A stretch of 59,402 nt of DNA from Paraburkholderia franconis (GCF_009362735.1 NZ_WHNP01000045.1:1-59402), one strand, 5' to 3'. Counted from the first letter of the stretch, positions 16,768-25,690 are shown. Made by a program: numbers and translations. Notes: generated by a model not told the origin, from the sequence alone.

Positions 16768-17877
16768 TCAGGGAAGGACGACATAGTTGCTAAATCCTCC
16801 GTCGCGATCTTTCAGCCCGGAAATGGCTTCGTTGACGCGTTCAAGCGGGAACCTGCGATGCTCCAGATATGAAAGATCAATCGCGCCGGTACTTACCATA
16901 TCGGCCATTTCCTGGCCCTGCGCAGTCGTGAACCAGTTCGAGCCGATGATCTGCACCTGTTCGTCCATCAACCACTTCACGTCGATGGGCAGGTCTTCCG
17001 CCACGCCGCCCACGTTGACCACCCGCCCGCCGCGTCGAACTCCCTTCATCGAATCCAGCATCGTTGCGGCAGGTGCTTTCGCGCCGAGGGCGCTGATCAC
17101 GAAGTCCGCACCTTCACCACCTGTCAGGGATTTCGCCCATTCGCCGGCCGATCCCTCGCCCAATTGCATGACTTCGATGCGCTCCGGAGCGAGCGCCTTG
17201 ACGCGTTTGAGCAGCGCCTCGTCGCGCCCCGTGCCGAGAATGCGCGAAAGGCCCATTGCAAGGCCAAGCACCGTTGCGGCCACGCCGAGCGTGCCCGTGA
17301 TACCGTCGATCAGCGCCACCTGGCCGGGACCCGCGGCGGCATTTTTCAGGGCGCCGTATGACGTACCCATGTATCCGAACCGTCCTGCCTGTTCGAAGGT
17401 CATGTTCGCGGGGAGATTGACGATGGCATACTCGGGGGCGGTCATGTATTCGCTAAAGCCGCCATAGGGGTACAGATCGAAGATGCGTTGACCGTCTCGG
17501 CTCGTGCTGAAGTAGCCGTTCAGCGTGTAGTAGCGGCATTCGCTGCGCCGGCCGGCCCGGCATGCCTTGCATGATCCGCATGAGCGCAAGGGGCTCACGT
17601 AGACGCGATCGCCTGGCTTCACGTTGATCACCGCTTCGCCGACTTCTTCCACGACGCCAGCGGGATCGAGACCAAAAATGGCGGGGAACTTCGGCAGCGG
17701 TTGATGCGGAAACCAGCTCGGCCAGTTGTTGATGACGTTTGCCATGTTCGGCACGATGCCGCATGCCTTGACCCGCACGAGAACATCGGTCGGCCTCGGC
17801 TTCGGAACCGGGATCGTATCGAGCGTCATTGGGGTGTGGAGAGCATGCAGCCGTGCTGCAACCATCGTTCGTTCCAT
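16768..17877 (-). CDS. Zinc-type alcohol dehydrogenase (MDR) lacking a canonical catalytic His
   Basis: A 369-aa medium-chain dehydrogenase/reductase. GAGGA lies 5-8 nt before the ATG. The structural-zinc lobe is complete (Cys100, 103, 106, 114 in CGSCKACRAGRRSEC). At the catalytic site Cys39 (ACGIVPN) is present, but the usual GHE motif is GLD (69-71), so the second ligand His is missing. The nucleotide site region (ITGTLGVAATVLGLAMG) is present. It probably oxidises or reduces an alcohol/aldehyde of the pathway, or has become a zinc-independent reductase. It lies in the same direction as the dioxygenase and CMD genes, 164 bp after the latter. Confidence 0.85.
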   Translation of the reverse strand: MERTMVAARLHALHTPMTLDTIPVPKPRPTDVLVRVKACGIVPNMANVINNWPSWFPHQPLPKFPAIFGLDPAGVVEEVGEAVINVKPGDRVYVSPLRSCGSCKACRAGRRSECRYYTLNGYFSTSRDGQRIFDLYPYGGFSEYMTAPEYAIVNLPANMTFEQAGRFGYMGTSYGALKNAAAGPGQVALIDGITGTLGVAATVLGLAMGLSRILGTGRDEALLKRVKALAPERIEVMQLGEGSAGEWAKSLTGGEGADFVISALGAKAPAATMLDSMKGVRRGGRVVNVGGVAEDLPIDVKWLMDEQVQIIGSNWFTTAQGQEMADMVSTGAIDLSYLEHRRFPLERVNEAISGLKDRDGGFSNYVVLP

Positions 17878-18041
17878 ACATTCCTCTTTCTCGGTGAAAA
17901 CCTTCCGCCGTTACCCGCCAGGTAACGGCGAAGGTCATGCGCATTGCAAGCATTGCATTTGCAAGCAGCCAGGCGGTGTTCGCCAGGCCTGTTCGTCAAG
18001 ATCGATCCGGAACGCAGTCGTCGATCCGGATGGGCGGTTCA

Positions 18042-18575
18042 TCAGCGATAGCTCTCCTCGAGTTCAATTCCGAGTGCGCCCATGATGCGCACGCCGGAGT
18101 TGTACCAGGCGATGTTGAGCGCCAGTTCGACCCGTTGCTGATCATTCAGGAACGGGATGATCCTGTTCCAGGTTGCATCACTCACATCGACCTTCAGGGT
18201 CGACTCTTTGGCAACGGCCATCACCGCACGTTCCTCTTCGTCGAAGAGCGGCGACAGTTCGAAGTTGGGAATGGCTTTCAGCTGTTCCGGACTGATGCCC
18301 GCCTTCAAACCATGCGACTGATGATGGGCGATTTCGTATTCGGAGCCGGTGCAATGCCCAACCGTCAGGATCGCGAGTTCACGCAGTTTCGGGCTCATCG
18401 ACGAAGCCCTGATCGCATTGGCGTAGGACAGGAACTGCTCGAGGATGTCCGGTGCGTGCGCGAGCGCGCGGAAGATGTTGGCGGTGGGTACCTTGCGTTC
18501 ACGTTCGAGCCGGTCGAACAGCGCGTCGTTTGCGCGCGCGACGTCGGAACGTTGAAGATATTTGACGCGTGCCAT
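18042..18575 (-). CDS. Carboxymuconolactone decarboxylase/AhpD-like protein
   Basis: A 177-aa helical protein of the CMD family. The core SPKLRELAILTVGHCTGSEYEIAHHQSHG (about 61-89) has the family Glu-His cluster (Glu81, His84, His85) but only one Cys (Cys75), not the CxxC of peroxidase-type AhpD. That favours a decarboxylase/lactonase-like or structural role over peroxidase activity. GGAAGGA precedes the start. It lies 20 bp after the dioxygenase, so the two are co-transcribed. Exact reaction unknown. Confidence 0.82.
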   Translation of the reverse strand: MARVKYLQRSDVARANDALFDRLERERKVPTANIFRALAHAPDILEQFLSYANAIRASSMSPKLRELAILTVGHCTGSEYEIAHHQSHGLKAGISPEQLKAIPNFELSPLFDEEERAVMAVAKESTLKVDVSDATWNRIIPFLNDQQRVELALNIAWYNSGVRIMGALGIELEESYR

Positions 18576-18595
18576 ATGCGTTATTCCTTCCGTTA

Positions 18596-19603
18596 TCAGC
18601 TTTTTGAAAGCCGGTTCTGAATGTAGGTTTCGAGTGTGGTGGGGCGCGGCTTGTTGGCGGTCTCGGTCAGTTCAGCGCCTTCGAACCGCGAGGCCTCGAA
18701 GTACCAGCGGTGCTCCGCCGGCAGTCCCCAACGCACGCTCGTATTGAGCGAGGCGGCATCCCAGCGGACGGGTTCGATCTCGATGTCGATGGTCTGATAG
18801 TGGCCATCGCACAACTCGACGCGGTGACCATCGGGGTCGCGCAGATAGACGAACAGCATGCCGCCCGGGCCGTGGCGGCCTGGGCCGCGCTCGACTTCGT
18901 GCGCGTAGCCGTAGATGCCGGCGAGGTCGCACGCGGTGAATATGTTGTGCGATTCGGGCACGATGTACGCGAAGTGGTGCATGCACGGGCCGTCGTTTTC
19001 AACGATAGCCAGATCGAGGCATGTGCCTTTGCGATACATGAATGCGCCGAGCAGCCGATCGCCATGCGCGAGGTATTCGGAGTTGCGGAAACCAAGTCTG
19101 CTGTAGAACACGCACGATTGAAACGTGTCCGGCGAGAAGATCTGAAAGTGATCGATTCGCTGCGCGTGCGCGCCCTTGAACAGGTTTCGCTCCAGATAGA
19201 GGCGAGGGCGCGTTTCCATTTGCGCGCACAATTCGATCTTCGTGCCGAATGGATCGGATACGTGCAGGGTTCTTCCCTGATGCGCAACTTCTGCCCATTC
19301 AGCGGGAAGCCCTTCCTCCTTGAAGAACTGGTATGCGAGATCCAGATCTTCTTCGAGGAAGACCCGGAAGCCAATGCGTTTGCAGGCGGCAGCGCCCTTG
19401 TCGGCCTGCACCAGAACCAGGCTATGGTGGCATGCTTCGGACAGACCGCGCAGATAGCAGGTGTCGGCGGTTTCTTCCGTTACGACGAGGCCGACGATGT
19501 CGACATAGAACGCGCGGCTTTTCGCCAGGTCGGCGACGGTCAGGACGATGTGGCTCGCGCGTGTGATGTTGAAGGGCGGCCGGTGATTGACAGCAGGCAA
19601 CAT
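18596..19603 (-). CDS. Extradiol dioxygenase of the homoprotocatechuate 2,3-dioxygenase type, with altered second-shell residues
   Basis: A 335-aa two-domain vicinal-oxygen-chelate protein. It aligns well by eye with Brevibacterium homoprotocatechuate 2,3-dioxygenase: YLRGLSEACHHSLVL, RIDHF, CMHHFAYIVPESHNI, ERGPGRHG and DPDGHRVEL are shared. The metal ligands are His152, His210 and Glu263. However, the acid-base His200 of that enzyme corresponds to Leu196, Trp192 to Phe188 and Asn157 to Gln154. So the metal site is kept while the oxygen-activation pocket differs, which suggests another substrate or chemistry. The start at 19603 has GAGAGG upstream. It lies between the enolase-like and CMD genes. 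Confidence 0.85.
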   Translation of the reverse strand: MLPAVNHRPPFNITRASHIVLTVADLAKSRAFYVDIVGLVVTEETADTCYLRGLSEACHHSLVLVQADKGAAACKRIGFRVFLEEDLDLAYQFFKEEGLPAEWAEVAHQGRTLHVSDPFGTKIELCAQMETRPRLYLERNLFKGAHAQRIDHFQIFSPDTFQSCVFYSRLGFRNSEYLAHGDRLLGAFMYRKGTCLDLAIVENDGPCMHHFAYIVPESHNIFTACDLAGIYGYAHEVERGPGRHGPGGMLFVYLRDPDGHRVELCDGHYQTIDIEIEPVRWDAASLNTSVRWGLPAEHRWYFEASRFEGAELTETANKPRPTTLETYIQNRLSKS

Positions 19604-19744
19604 GATTACCTCTCGATTGTAGGTGGCGAGCAAGCGGGCATGCCAGTTCGAACGTTGCGGCGTGCATCGGGGCGGCACGCACAACTCAGCCGGTCTTGCT
19701 CGGGGAAAGTCATTCGATATCCTTTTGCGGCGACGCGTGACGGC

Positions 19745-21040
19745 CTACCAAGGCTGATGGGTGAACGGCAGCGCTGACCACCCGCTGAATTGCGCCCGCG
19801 ATCCCAGCGCTTCTTCGATTCGCAATACTTCGTTCCACTTGGCCATTCGCTCGGAGCGCGAGAACGAACCGACCTTGAGCTGACCCGCGTCCCAGCCAAC
19901 GGACAGATGGGCGATGGTGACGTCTTCCGTCTCGCCGGATCGTGCCGACACGATCGTGCCGAATCCGGCCGCCTTGCCTGCCTGAAGCGCCGCATGAGCT
20001 TCCGTCACCGTGCCGGCCTGGTTGGGCTTGATGAGCACCGCGTTCAACGTGCGTTGCGATGCCGCTGCTCTCACGCGGTCCGCGTTGGTGACGAGGAAAT
20101 CGTCGCCGATGACCTGGCAGCGCGCGCCATACAATTGCGTGAAGTGCCTGAAGCCTTCCACGTCGTCCTCAGCAAGCGGATCTTCAATCGACAGGATCGG
20201 GTAGGTGTCGAGCCAGCGTCCCAGCATGCCGATCATCTGATCGGTGTCGAGCGTCTGGCCATCGAGCGCCAGCATGTAGCGCCCGTCGCGGCCGAATTCG
20301 GACGCGGCGATATCGAGCGAAATGCCGACCTGCTTGCCCGGCTGCAGTCCCGTATCGATGATGGCCTGCATCAAGGTGTCGAGCGCGTCCTCGTTGCAGT
20401 CGAAGGCGGGCCAGTAGCCGCCTTCGTCCGCCACACCCTGGAGCTTGCCCGCGTTCTTCATCAACGAGCCCGCCGCGCGATATACCTCTGCCGTCCACTC
20501 GAGTGCTTCAGTGAAACTGCCTGCGGCTGGGCACATGATCATGAAGTCCTGCACATCGACGCGGCGCGCGGCATGCGCTCCACCTCCGAAGATCTGGATC
20601 TCCGGCAACGGCAGACGCACGGCACGGTCCCCTGCGAGATAGCGCCATAGCGGCTGCCGGCTGGCCGCCGCGGCGGCGTGCAGGACCGCCATCGATGTTG
20701 CGACGATCGCGTTGCCGCCAAGACGGCTGCGGTTGGGCGTTCCGTCGAGAGCGACCAGGCTCGCGTCGATGGCGGCCTGATCGTTTGCATCGCGTCTTTC
20801 GAGCGCACGCGCGATTTCGCCATTGACCTTCGACAGTGCCTTGGTCACGTCGAGACCGCCGAATGCGGTCCCGCTGTCGCGCAGATCCAGTGCTTCCCCG
20901 CTGCCCGTCGAAGCGCCGGCGGGTGCGATGGCGCGGCCGCTCATGCCGCCGTGCAACGTGACCTCGACTTCCACCGTCGGTCGGCCGCGCGAGTCCCAGA
21001 CGCGTCGGCCGCGTATCTGGGCGATCGTTGAATCAGTCAT
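19745..21040 (-). CDS. Enolase paralogue with altered phosphate site
   Basis: A 431-aa enolase, full length. Compared with E. coli enolase it keeps the mobile-loop Ser (Ser44 in AGASTG), His156, Glu206 (DEGG), metal ligands Asp243, Glu286 and Asp313, the base Lys338 and Lys389. The otherwise nearly invariant His369 in SHRSGETED is Ala366 (SARSGETED), and Glu167 is Asp165. These residues lie at the substrate/phosphate pocket. It therefore looks like a catalytically competent enolase-fold enzyme with shifted substrate preference, not the housekeeping glycolytic copy, which would be expected beside pyrG. It lies 17 bp after the cupin gene, in the putative LacI regulon. Confidence 0.88.
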   Translation of the reverse strand: MTDSTIAQIRGRRVWDSRGRPTVEVEVTLHGGMSGRAIAPAGASTGSGEALDLRDSGTAFGGLDVTKALSKVNGEIARALERRDANDQAAIDASLVALDGTPNRSRLGGNAIVATSMAVLHAAAAASRQPLWRYLAGDRAVRLPLPEIQIFGGGAHAARRVDVQDFMIMCPAAGSFTEALEWTAEVYRAAGSLMKNAGKLQGVADEGGYWPAFDCNEDALDTLMQAIIDTGLQPGKQVGISLDIAASEFGRDGRYMLALDGQTLDTDQMIGMLGRWLDTYPILSIEDPLAEDDVEGFRHFTQLYGARCQVIGDDFLVTNADRVRAAASQRTLNAVLIKPNQAGTVTEAHAALQAGKAAGFGTIVSARSGETEDVTIAHLSVGWDAGQLKVGSFSRSERMAKWNEVLRIEEALGSRAQFSGWSALPFTHQPW

Positions 21041-21057
21041 ATCGATTGTCTACCTTG

Positions 21058-21645
21058 TCATTGGGTAATGGATGCCGGAGCCTTGCGTGCTCCGATCAGC
21101 ACGAAGGCCAGCGTCGCTGGTTGGTTGCTCTTGTTTCGCCACGCGTGGCGGGTTCCGTTCTGCACGACGACGTCGTGTTTGTGCAGGAGCTCAGCGCGTC
21201 CTTCATCGAGCTCCAGCCAGATTTCACCTTCGAGCACGATGCCGTAATCGACGGTCGGCGTAGCGTGCATGCCGTCGGCCTCGAAGAGTTCGGCGAGGCC
21301 CGGACTGATCGCGAAGTTTTCGGCGACCGCCGCCTGCGAATCGAAACCGGGCGAACAGAAAACGCTGTCGGGCGGAAACGTCACGACGAGAAAGCGCGTG
21401 CCTGAAACGGGAGGGACAAAGCTCGTGACGCCCGGGGTCGGGTCTTTGCCGTCAAAAGGAACGGCTTGCGCGGGTTCCGTCGACCACACCAGGCGGGACA
21501 CCATGCCCGGGATGTGCTGGTACGCGTCGGAGCGGGGCGGTGAGGAATCGAAGGCGACTGTCGAGACGCCGCTCGCGTCCTGGCCGGTGACGATGCGGCG
21601 AAGCGCGACGGGCACCTCGCCTGTGACCGAAGTATCAGAGGCCAT
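21058..21645 (-). CDS. Cupin-domain protein
   Basis: A 195-aa protein with one cupin barrel in the second half. Motif 1 appears as MHATPTVDYGIVLEGE and motif 2 as HDVVVQNGTRHAW, giving His, Glu and His candidates for a metal site. The N-terminal half has a related beta-rich segment. ATG 21645 with GGAGA upstream is preferred over TTG 21651. This cupin type is often found in aromatic and organic acid catabolic clusters, but its reaction is not established. It is the first gene behind operators at 21716 and 21839 and precedes the enolase-like gene by 17 bp. Confidence 0.8.
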   Translation of the reverse strand: MASDTSVTGEVPVALRRIVTGQDASGVSTVAFDSSPPRSDAYQHIPGMVSRLVWSTEPAQAVPFDGKDPTPGVTSFVPPVSGTRFLVVTFPPDSVFCSPGFDSQAAVAENFAISPGLAELFEADGMHATPTVDYGIVLEGEIWLELDEGRAELLHKHDVVVQNGTRHAWRNKSNQPATLAFVLIGARKAPASITQ

Positions 21646-21715
21646 GCTCAATGTCTCCTGCAGGATTGAACAGGCGCCGTGCAGTGTCGTCTGCTTTCAT
21701 GATGCCTCCTGTTTT

Positions 21716-21727
21716 GCTAACGTTCGC
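21716..21727. promoter_or_regulatory. LacI-type operator upstream of cupin-enolase genes
   Basis: GCTAACGTTCGC, one mismatch from the consensus GCTAACGTTAGC, 70 bp before the cupin start. A second copy lies 123 bp further upstream. Confidence 0.7.
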
Positions 21728-21838
21728 ATAGATTGTGGCAAACGCTGATCTTTGTTGTCAATAGCGGATTTACGGAAGATTTGTCGTTCTCAAAGTGGCT
21801 GCTCTCCGCGTGCGGCTGCTGTTAGATGCCTAGAAAGG

Positions 21839-21850
21839 GCGAACGTTAGC
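21839..21850. promoter_or_regulatory. LacI-type operator, distal copy upstream of cupin-enolase genes
   Basis: GCGAACGTTAGC, one mismatch from the consensus. With the site at 21716 it forms a pair that could allow looping by a tetrameric or dimer-of-dimers LacI protein. Confidence 0.65.
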
Positions 21851-21902
21851 AGGCCTGCGAGGAGAGGGCGCCGATGCGCGACGGCGGCGGCCGTGGTTGA
21901 AG

Positions 21903-23502
21903 CTACCGTTCGTCCAACGCGTCTCGCGCCTGCCAGCTGGCGTTCAAAAGCCGAAATGACCCGACGAGCTCTGCGAGCTTGAGCGTCTGAGTGCGCATCA
22001 CGCGCGACTCGTTTTCGGCATGTTCAGCAAGACACGCATTCTGAGTCGTCATTGCTTCCATTTGCTTCACTGCATCATTGACCTGCCCTATCCCGAGGCT
22101 TTGCTCCTGGCTCGCCATCGAAATATCGCGCATAAACGCGATGACACGCTCGACCGATGCGACGATGTCCGTAATCGTCGTGCTGGCAGCGTCGACGAGC
22201 TTGCCGCCCGCCTCAACGCTGGCCACGGAATTGCCGATGAGCGTCGCGATTTCCTTCGGCGTTTGCGGAACGGCGCGCGAGATTGCGCACCTCGCTGGCG
22301 ACGACTGCGAATCCACGTCCCTGTTCGCCTGCGCGTGCCGCTTCCACTGCCGCGTTAAGCGCCAGAATATTGGTCTGGAACGCGATACTGTCGATCACGG
22401 CGATGATGTTGACGATCTTGCAGGAACTGTCCTTGATCGAGCGCATCGTGCCAATGACTTCGCTGACGGCACGCCTGCCGTCGCTGGCGATTTCGGAGGC
22501 CGCCGTCGAAAGCGCGTTTGCCTGCCGGGCGTTTTCCGCGTTTGCCGTGACCGCGTCGATCAGTTCGCGCATGGATGCCGTGACCTGTTCGAGCGATGCG
22601 GCTTGCGCTTCGGTGCGCGCGAAAAGGTCCGCGTTGCCTGTGGCGATCGTCGTCGCGCCGTCTTTGACAAGATCGGTGGTTTCCTGAATCTGCGACACCA
22701 GAAGCTTGAGGTTGATCTGAAGAATACGTAGTGCGTGCAGTACCTGAGTGACTTCACCGCTGCGATGCGTCTCGATGATGTTGGACAGGTTGCCTTCACC
22801 CATGTCGTCGATATGACGTTTGAGTTGCGCGAGCGGCTTCGTCATTCCGCGATGCAGCACCAAAGGGAAAGTCAGGGAGACTGCGATGCCGATTGCGCAA
22901 GACGCGGGCTCGCAGATGCGAGGCGGGCCGCTGCCGAACGCGAATGTGGCAAGATTGGCTGCTTAGATTGAAATGGCGAGCGCCGCCAGCGCATGCATTC
23001 TCGCTGTGTACGAGAGCTTCGTGAAAACCTTCAATACCCGAAAGGCGGGCCGTTTCACGATTCGCCCTTCGTCGAGTTCGAGGTCCTTGCGGCCGTCGCG
23101 CATCGCCGCATACGCCTGCTCCGCTTCGCCGATCATCTCGGGCGTTGCCTTGCTGCGTATCGTGATGAATCCGGCAATTCTGTGTTCCTTGAAGATCGGT
23201 GCAGCGGTCATGTGCACCCAGAAGTAATCGCCGTTCTTGCGGCGACCCTTGGTAACGCCAGTCCATGTGCGGTTTCCTTTGACTGTCCGAAGGAAGTCCT
23301 CGAATACCTCGCTGGGTGTTTGACCATCGGCGAGGATGCTTTGCGGCGCGCCAAGCACCTCGTCCTCGTTGTATCCGCTCACCTTGACGAAATCCCGGTT
23401 GACGTAGGTGATCTTGCCGTCGAGATCGCCCTTCGAAATCATTGCAATGGAATCGTCGAGTACATATTCGACATTGGTGGTGATCCGCCGCTCTGGCCAC
23501 AT
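21903..23502 (-). pseudogene. Aer-type PAS methyl-accepting chemotaxis receptor, broken
   Basis: The protein starts MWPERRITTNVEYVLDDS and has an Aer-like PAS domain (GKITYVNRDFVKVSGYNEDE...), then a membrane region, HAMP-like segment and the MCP signalling domain (SIAFQTNILALNAAVEAARAGEQGRGFAVVASEVRNLA). Two lesions break it. There is an in-frame TAA at 22963-22965 in the first membrane segment, and one extra base near 22257-22262 that shifts the frame inside the signalling hairpin (RRSANA | KEIATLIGNS). Either lesion would abolish function. The gene lies between the kinase and cupin genes and may once have given chemotaxis linked to this pathway. Sequencing errors are possible but two would be needed. 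Confidence 0.85.
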
Positions 23503-23595
23503 CGTTGCCGGTCTCCATGACTTTATTGTTCGCCGCCGTCACCAATGGCCCGCCGTGCACCGGTGACGGCGTGCGGAGTCGCGACCCGCTATGCG

Positions 23596-24621
23596 TCAGC
23601 CCTGTCGCGACGAGATCTGCTGCCTGAATGCCTCTGCCACCTGATACAGGTACTCGACCGGCTGCAGCAGCAATCGGCTGGCGACCGCGCGAACGTGATC
23701 GCGTTGCGCCTCGTCGGTCAGATACTCCACCGGTGATTTACCGTCGACCCGCGCGAGGAGCAACGCGGGCAAGAGTTCTGCCGTGCGCGCTTCGAGCGTG
23801 GCGCGCAACTCCCAGTCCGCTTTGTCGAAATAGGCTTCCGTCAACGCCTTGAATGATGCGATGAGCGCGTCCTGCCGGTCCGGACGAACCAGGCATTTGA
23901 GCAGCAAATGATTGAGGCAGAATGCCAGGTCGAAAGCGGGATCGCCGAACCATACGCATTCGGCATCGAGCAATACGGGTCCCTTCGGACCGGCCAGGAT
24001 GTTCTTCGGGCTGACGTCGCCGTGCACGAGTGCAGTCCGTATGATTGCCGTTCGCTGCGCCAGATGCTGAAGCCTCGATGCGAGCACCGGATGGCGTTTC
24101 GACGTGGCGATCAGATAGGGCTCGAGACGTAAAGCCTGAAAGTTCTCGAGCGTGTCGAAGCGCTCCCTAAGCTCCCCGTCATCGGCGCTGACTGCGTGCA
24201 GATGGCCGATCAGGCGTCCTACTGCGCGAGCCGTTTCGGGCTCGACATGGCCGGCCATCAGTTGCTGCTTCCATACGGGGTGCGCGGCCGGCGCAAGAAA
24301 CGACATCGCGAATACGCCGAGCCTGTCGTCGTGTGCGAGAGGAGCCGGCACGTTGTCGGGGCAGTGCCGTGCCGCGAATTCCATCCAGGCCCATTCATCT
24401 GCGTTGCGTGATATGGGCGCCTCCCAACATGCCGATACCCTGAGCGTGGACAGTGCGCGCTTCACGCATAGCGAGCCTGCTGAAAGATCGACGCGCCAGA
24501 TGTCGGACGAAACGCCGCCCGTCAGTGGATGCCAGGTGACTATTTCGTCCCTGCGCGCGAGATCGTGGTCAACGAGAAATGCGTCGAGTTGCGGGTCAGG
24601 GCTATTTGATTGCGTCATCAT
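23596..24621 (-). CDS. APH/choline kinase-family small-molecule phosphotransferase
   Basis: A 341-aa protein kinase-like-fold enzyme. It has a candidate ATP-binding Lys (LCVKRA, Lys54), the catalytic Brenner motif HGDVSPKN (200-207, Asp202, Asn207) and the metal segment LLDAECVWFGDPAFDLAF (Asp219). This places it in the aminoglycoside phosphotransferase/methylthioribose-kinase-like superfamily. The context, next to a 2-hydroxyacid dehydrogenase and in one regulon with an enolase paralogue, suggests it phosphorylates a hydroxy acid intermediate rather than an antibiotic; that is inference. It lies 39 bp after the dehydrogenase. Confidence 0.8.
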   Translation of the reverse strand: MMTQSNSPDPQLDAFLVDHDLARRDEIVTWHPLTGGVSSDIWRVDLSAGSLCVKRALSTLRVSACWEAPISRNADEWAWMEFAARHCPDNVPAPLAHDDRLGVFAMSFLAPAAHPVWKQQLMAGHVEPETARAVGRLIGHLHAVSADDGELRERFDTLENFQALRLEPYLIATSKRHPVLASRLQHLAQRTAIIRTALVHGDVSPKNILAGPKGPVLLDAECVWFGDPAFDLAFCLNHLLLKCLVRPDRQDALIASFKALTEAYFDKADWELRATLEARTAELLPALLLARVDGKSPVEYLTDEAQRDHVRAVASRLLLQPVEYLYQVAEAFRQQISSRQG

Positions 24622-24660
24622 GGGTGCTTTGAAGTAGAACAGTTGAATCCGGTTACGCTG

Positions 24661-25614
24661 TCACAGGTTGCAGGGATTGCGTGGTGCTTCGCCGCGCAAT
24701 ACCCGCACCACTTCTTCAGCCGCCCGCCTGCGAAGCTCCAGCAACGATGCGTCTGAAGAGAATGCGACGTGCGGCGTCAACATGGCGCCTCGCTCACGCA
24801 GCAGTTCAGCCGGCACCAGGGGCTCGGATTCAAGTACATCCAGTGCTGCCGCCGACAGCTGGCCGCTTTGCAGCGCCTCGATGACGGCAAGGGTATCGAC
24901 GATGCCGCCGCGGCTGACGTTGATCAGCAGGCTGCCGTGACGCATGCGCGCGATCCGCTCGCGGTTGATCAGATGTTGCGTTCCTTTCGTGAGTGGCGCG
25001 TGCACGATCACGATGTCGCTATTCGTCAGAAGTTCATCAAGTTCAACGGCGTGCACGCCTGGCACGTCCGCTTGCAGGAAGGGATCGTAAGCGAGGAGCC
25101 GGCAGCCGAAGGCGCCGAGCTTGCGGGCCGTTGCGCGAGCAATGCGACCGAAACCGACGAGCCCGCAAGTTAGCGTGCCCAGGCGGCGCAGTCTGGCATC
25201 GGCGGGAGACCAGCATCCAGCGCGCACCTCACGATCAAAAAGCACCAGCCCGCGTGTCCATGCGAGCGCAAAACCGACGGCATGATCGGAGACTTCTTCG
25301 ACACAGTAGTCCGGCACGTTCGTGACGAGGATACCGCATGCGGTGGCGGCGTCCACGGCGATGTTATCCAGGCCCACGCCAAGCCTTGCAACGATCCGCA
25401 GCCGCGATGAGGCCTCGATGGCTTTGGCCGACACGGGCGCCCAGCAGGTGAGGATGGCAGAAGGGCGATGCTCTTGCACCATCGCTTCGATGTCGGACGC
25501 GGGCAGAGGTGCAGCCGGCCCGCTTATTAGCCGCATGCCGGCGCTCTCGATGATCTCTCGCTCAACGCTGTCGTCGGGCCATGCGTAGTCGGTCAGGAAG
25601 ACGGTATCGATCAT
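24661..25614 (-). CDS. D-2-hydroxyacid dehydrogenase (phosphoglycerate dehydrogenase/hydroxypyruvate reductase-like)
   Basis: A 317-aa NAD(P)-dependent oxidoreductase. The nucleotide motif is GLVGFGRIA (151-159). Catalytic residues are Arg235 (NVSRGGIVD), Glu264 (DVLESEP) and His282 (TPHVAFSS). Length fits glyoxylate/hydroxypyruvate reductase-like members, without the regulatory ACT domain of SerA. It probably interconverts a 2-oxoacid and a D-2-hydroxyacid. The start at 25614 lies 64 bp after a LacI-type operator. The kinase follows directly, so product and kinase substrate may be linked. Confidence 0.88.
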   Translation of the reverse strand: MIDTVFLTDYAWPDDSVEREIIESAGMRLISGPAAPLPASDIEAMVQEHRPSAILTCWAPVSAKAIEASSRLRIVARLGVGLDNIAVDAATACGILVTNVPDYCVEEVSDHAVGFALAWTRGLVLFDREVRAGCWSPADARLRRLGTLTCGLVGFGRIARATARKLGAFGCRLLAYDPFLQADVPGVHAVELDELLTNSDIVIVHAPLTKGTQHLINRERIARMRHGSLLINVSRGGIVDTLAVIEALQSGQLSAAALDVLESEPLVPAELLRERGAMLTPHVAFSSDASLLELRRRAAEEVVRVLRGEAPRNPCNL

Positions 25615-25678
25615 TGGATTGAACCTGATGTTGGAAGGAAGTGCTGCTGCTACGTGCGCAATCGCGTGCCGTATTTGC

Positions 25679-25690
25679 ACTAACGTTAGC
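25679..25690. promoter_or_regulatory. LacI-type operator upstream of dehydrogenase-kinase genes
   Basis: ACTAACGTTAGC, one mismatch from the consensus, within the longer GCACTAACGTTAGCAC. It serves the leftward 2-hydroxyacid dehydrogenase promoter, in the divergent space shared with the porin. Confidence 0.7.

Noticed and set aside
19745..21040. Calling this the housekeeping enolase eno
   Set aside because: It sits in a catabolic operon with LacI-type operators and lacks the conserved His of SHRSGE; the glycolytic gene in this group is normally next to pyrG.
23596..24621. Aminoglycoside resistance gene
   Set aside because: The APH-like motifs mark a large kinase superfamily; the catabolic neighbours and shared operators point to a metabolic kinase.
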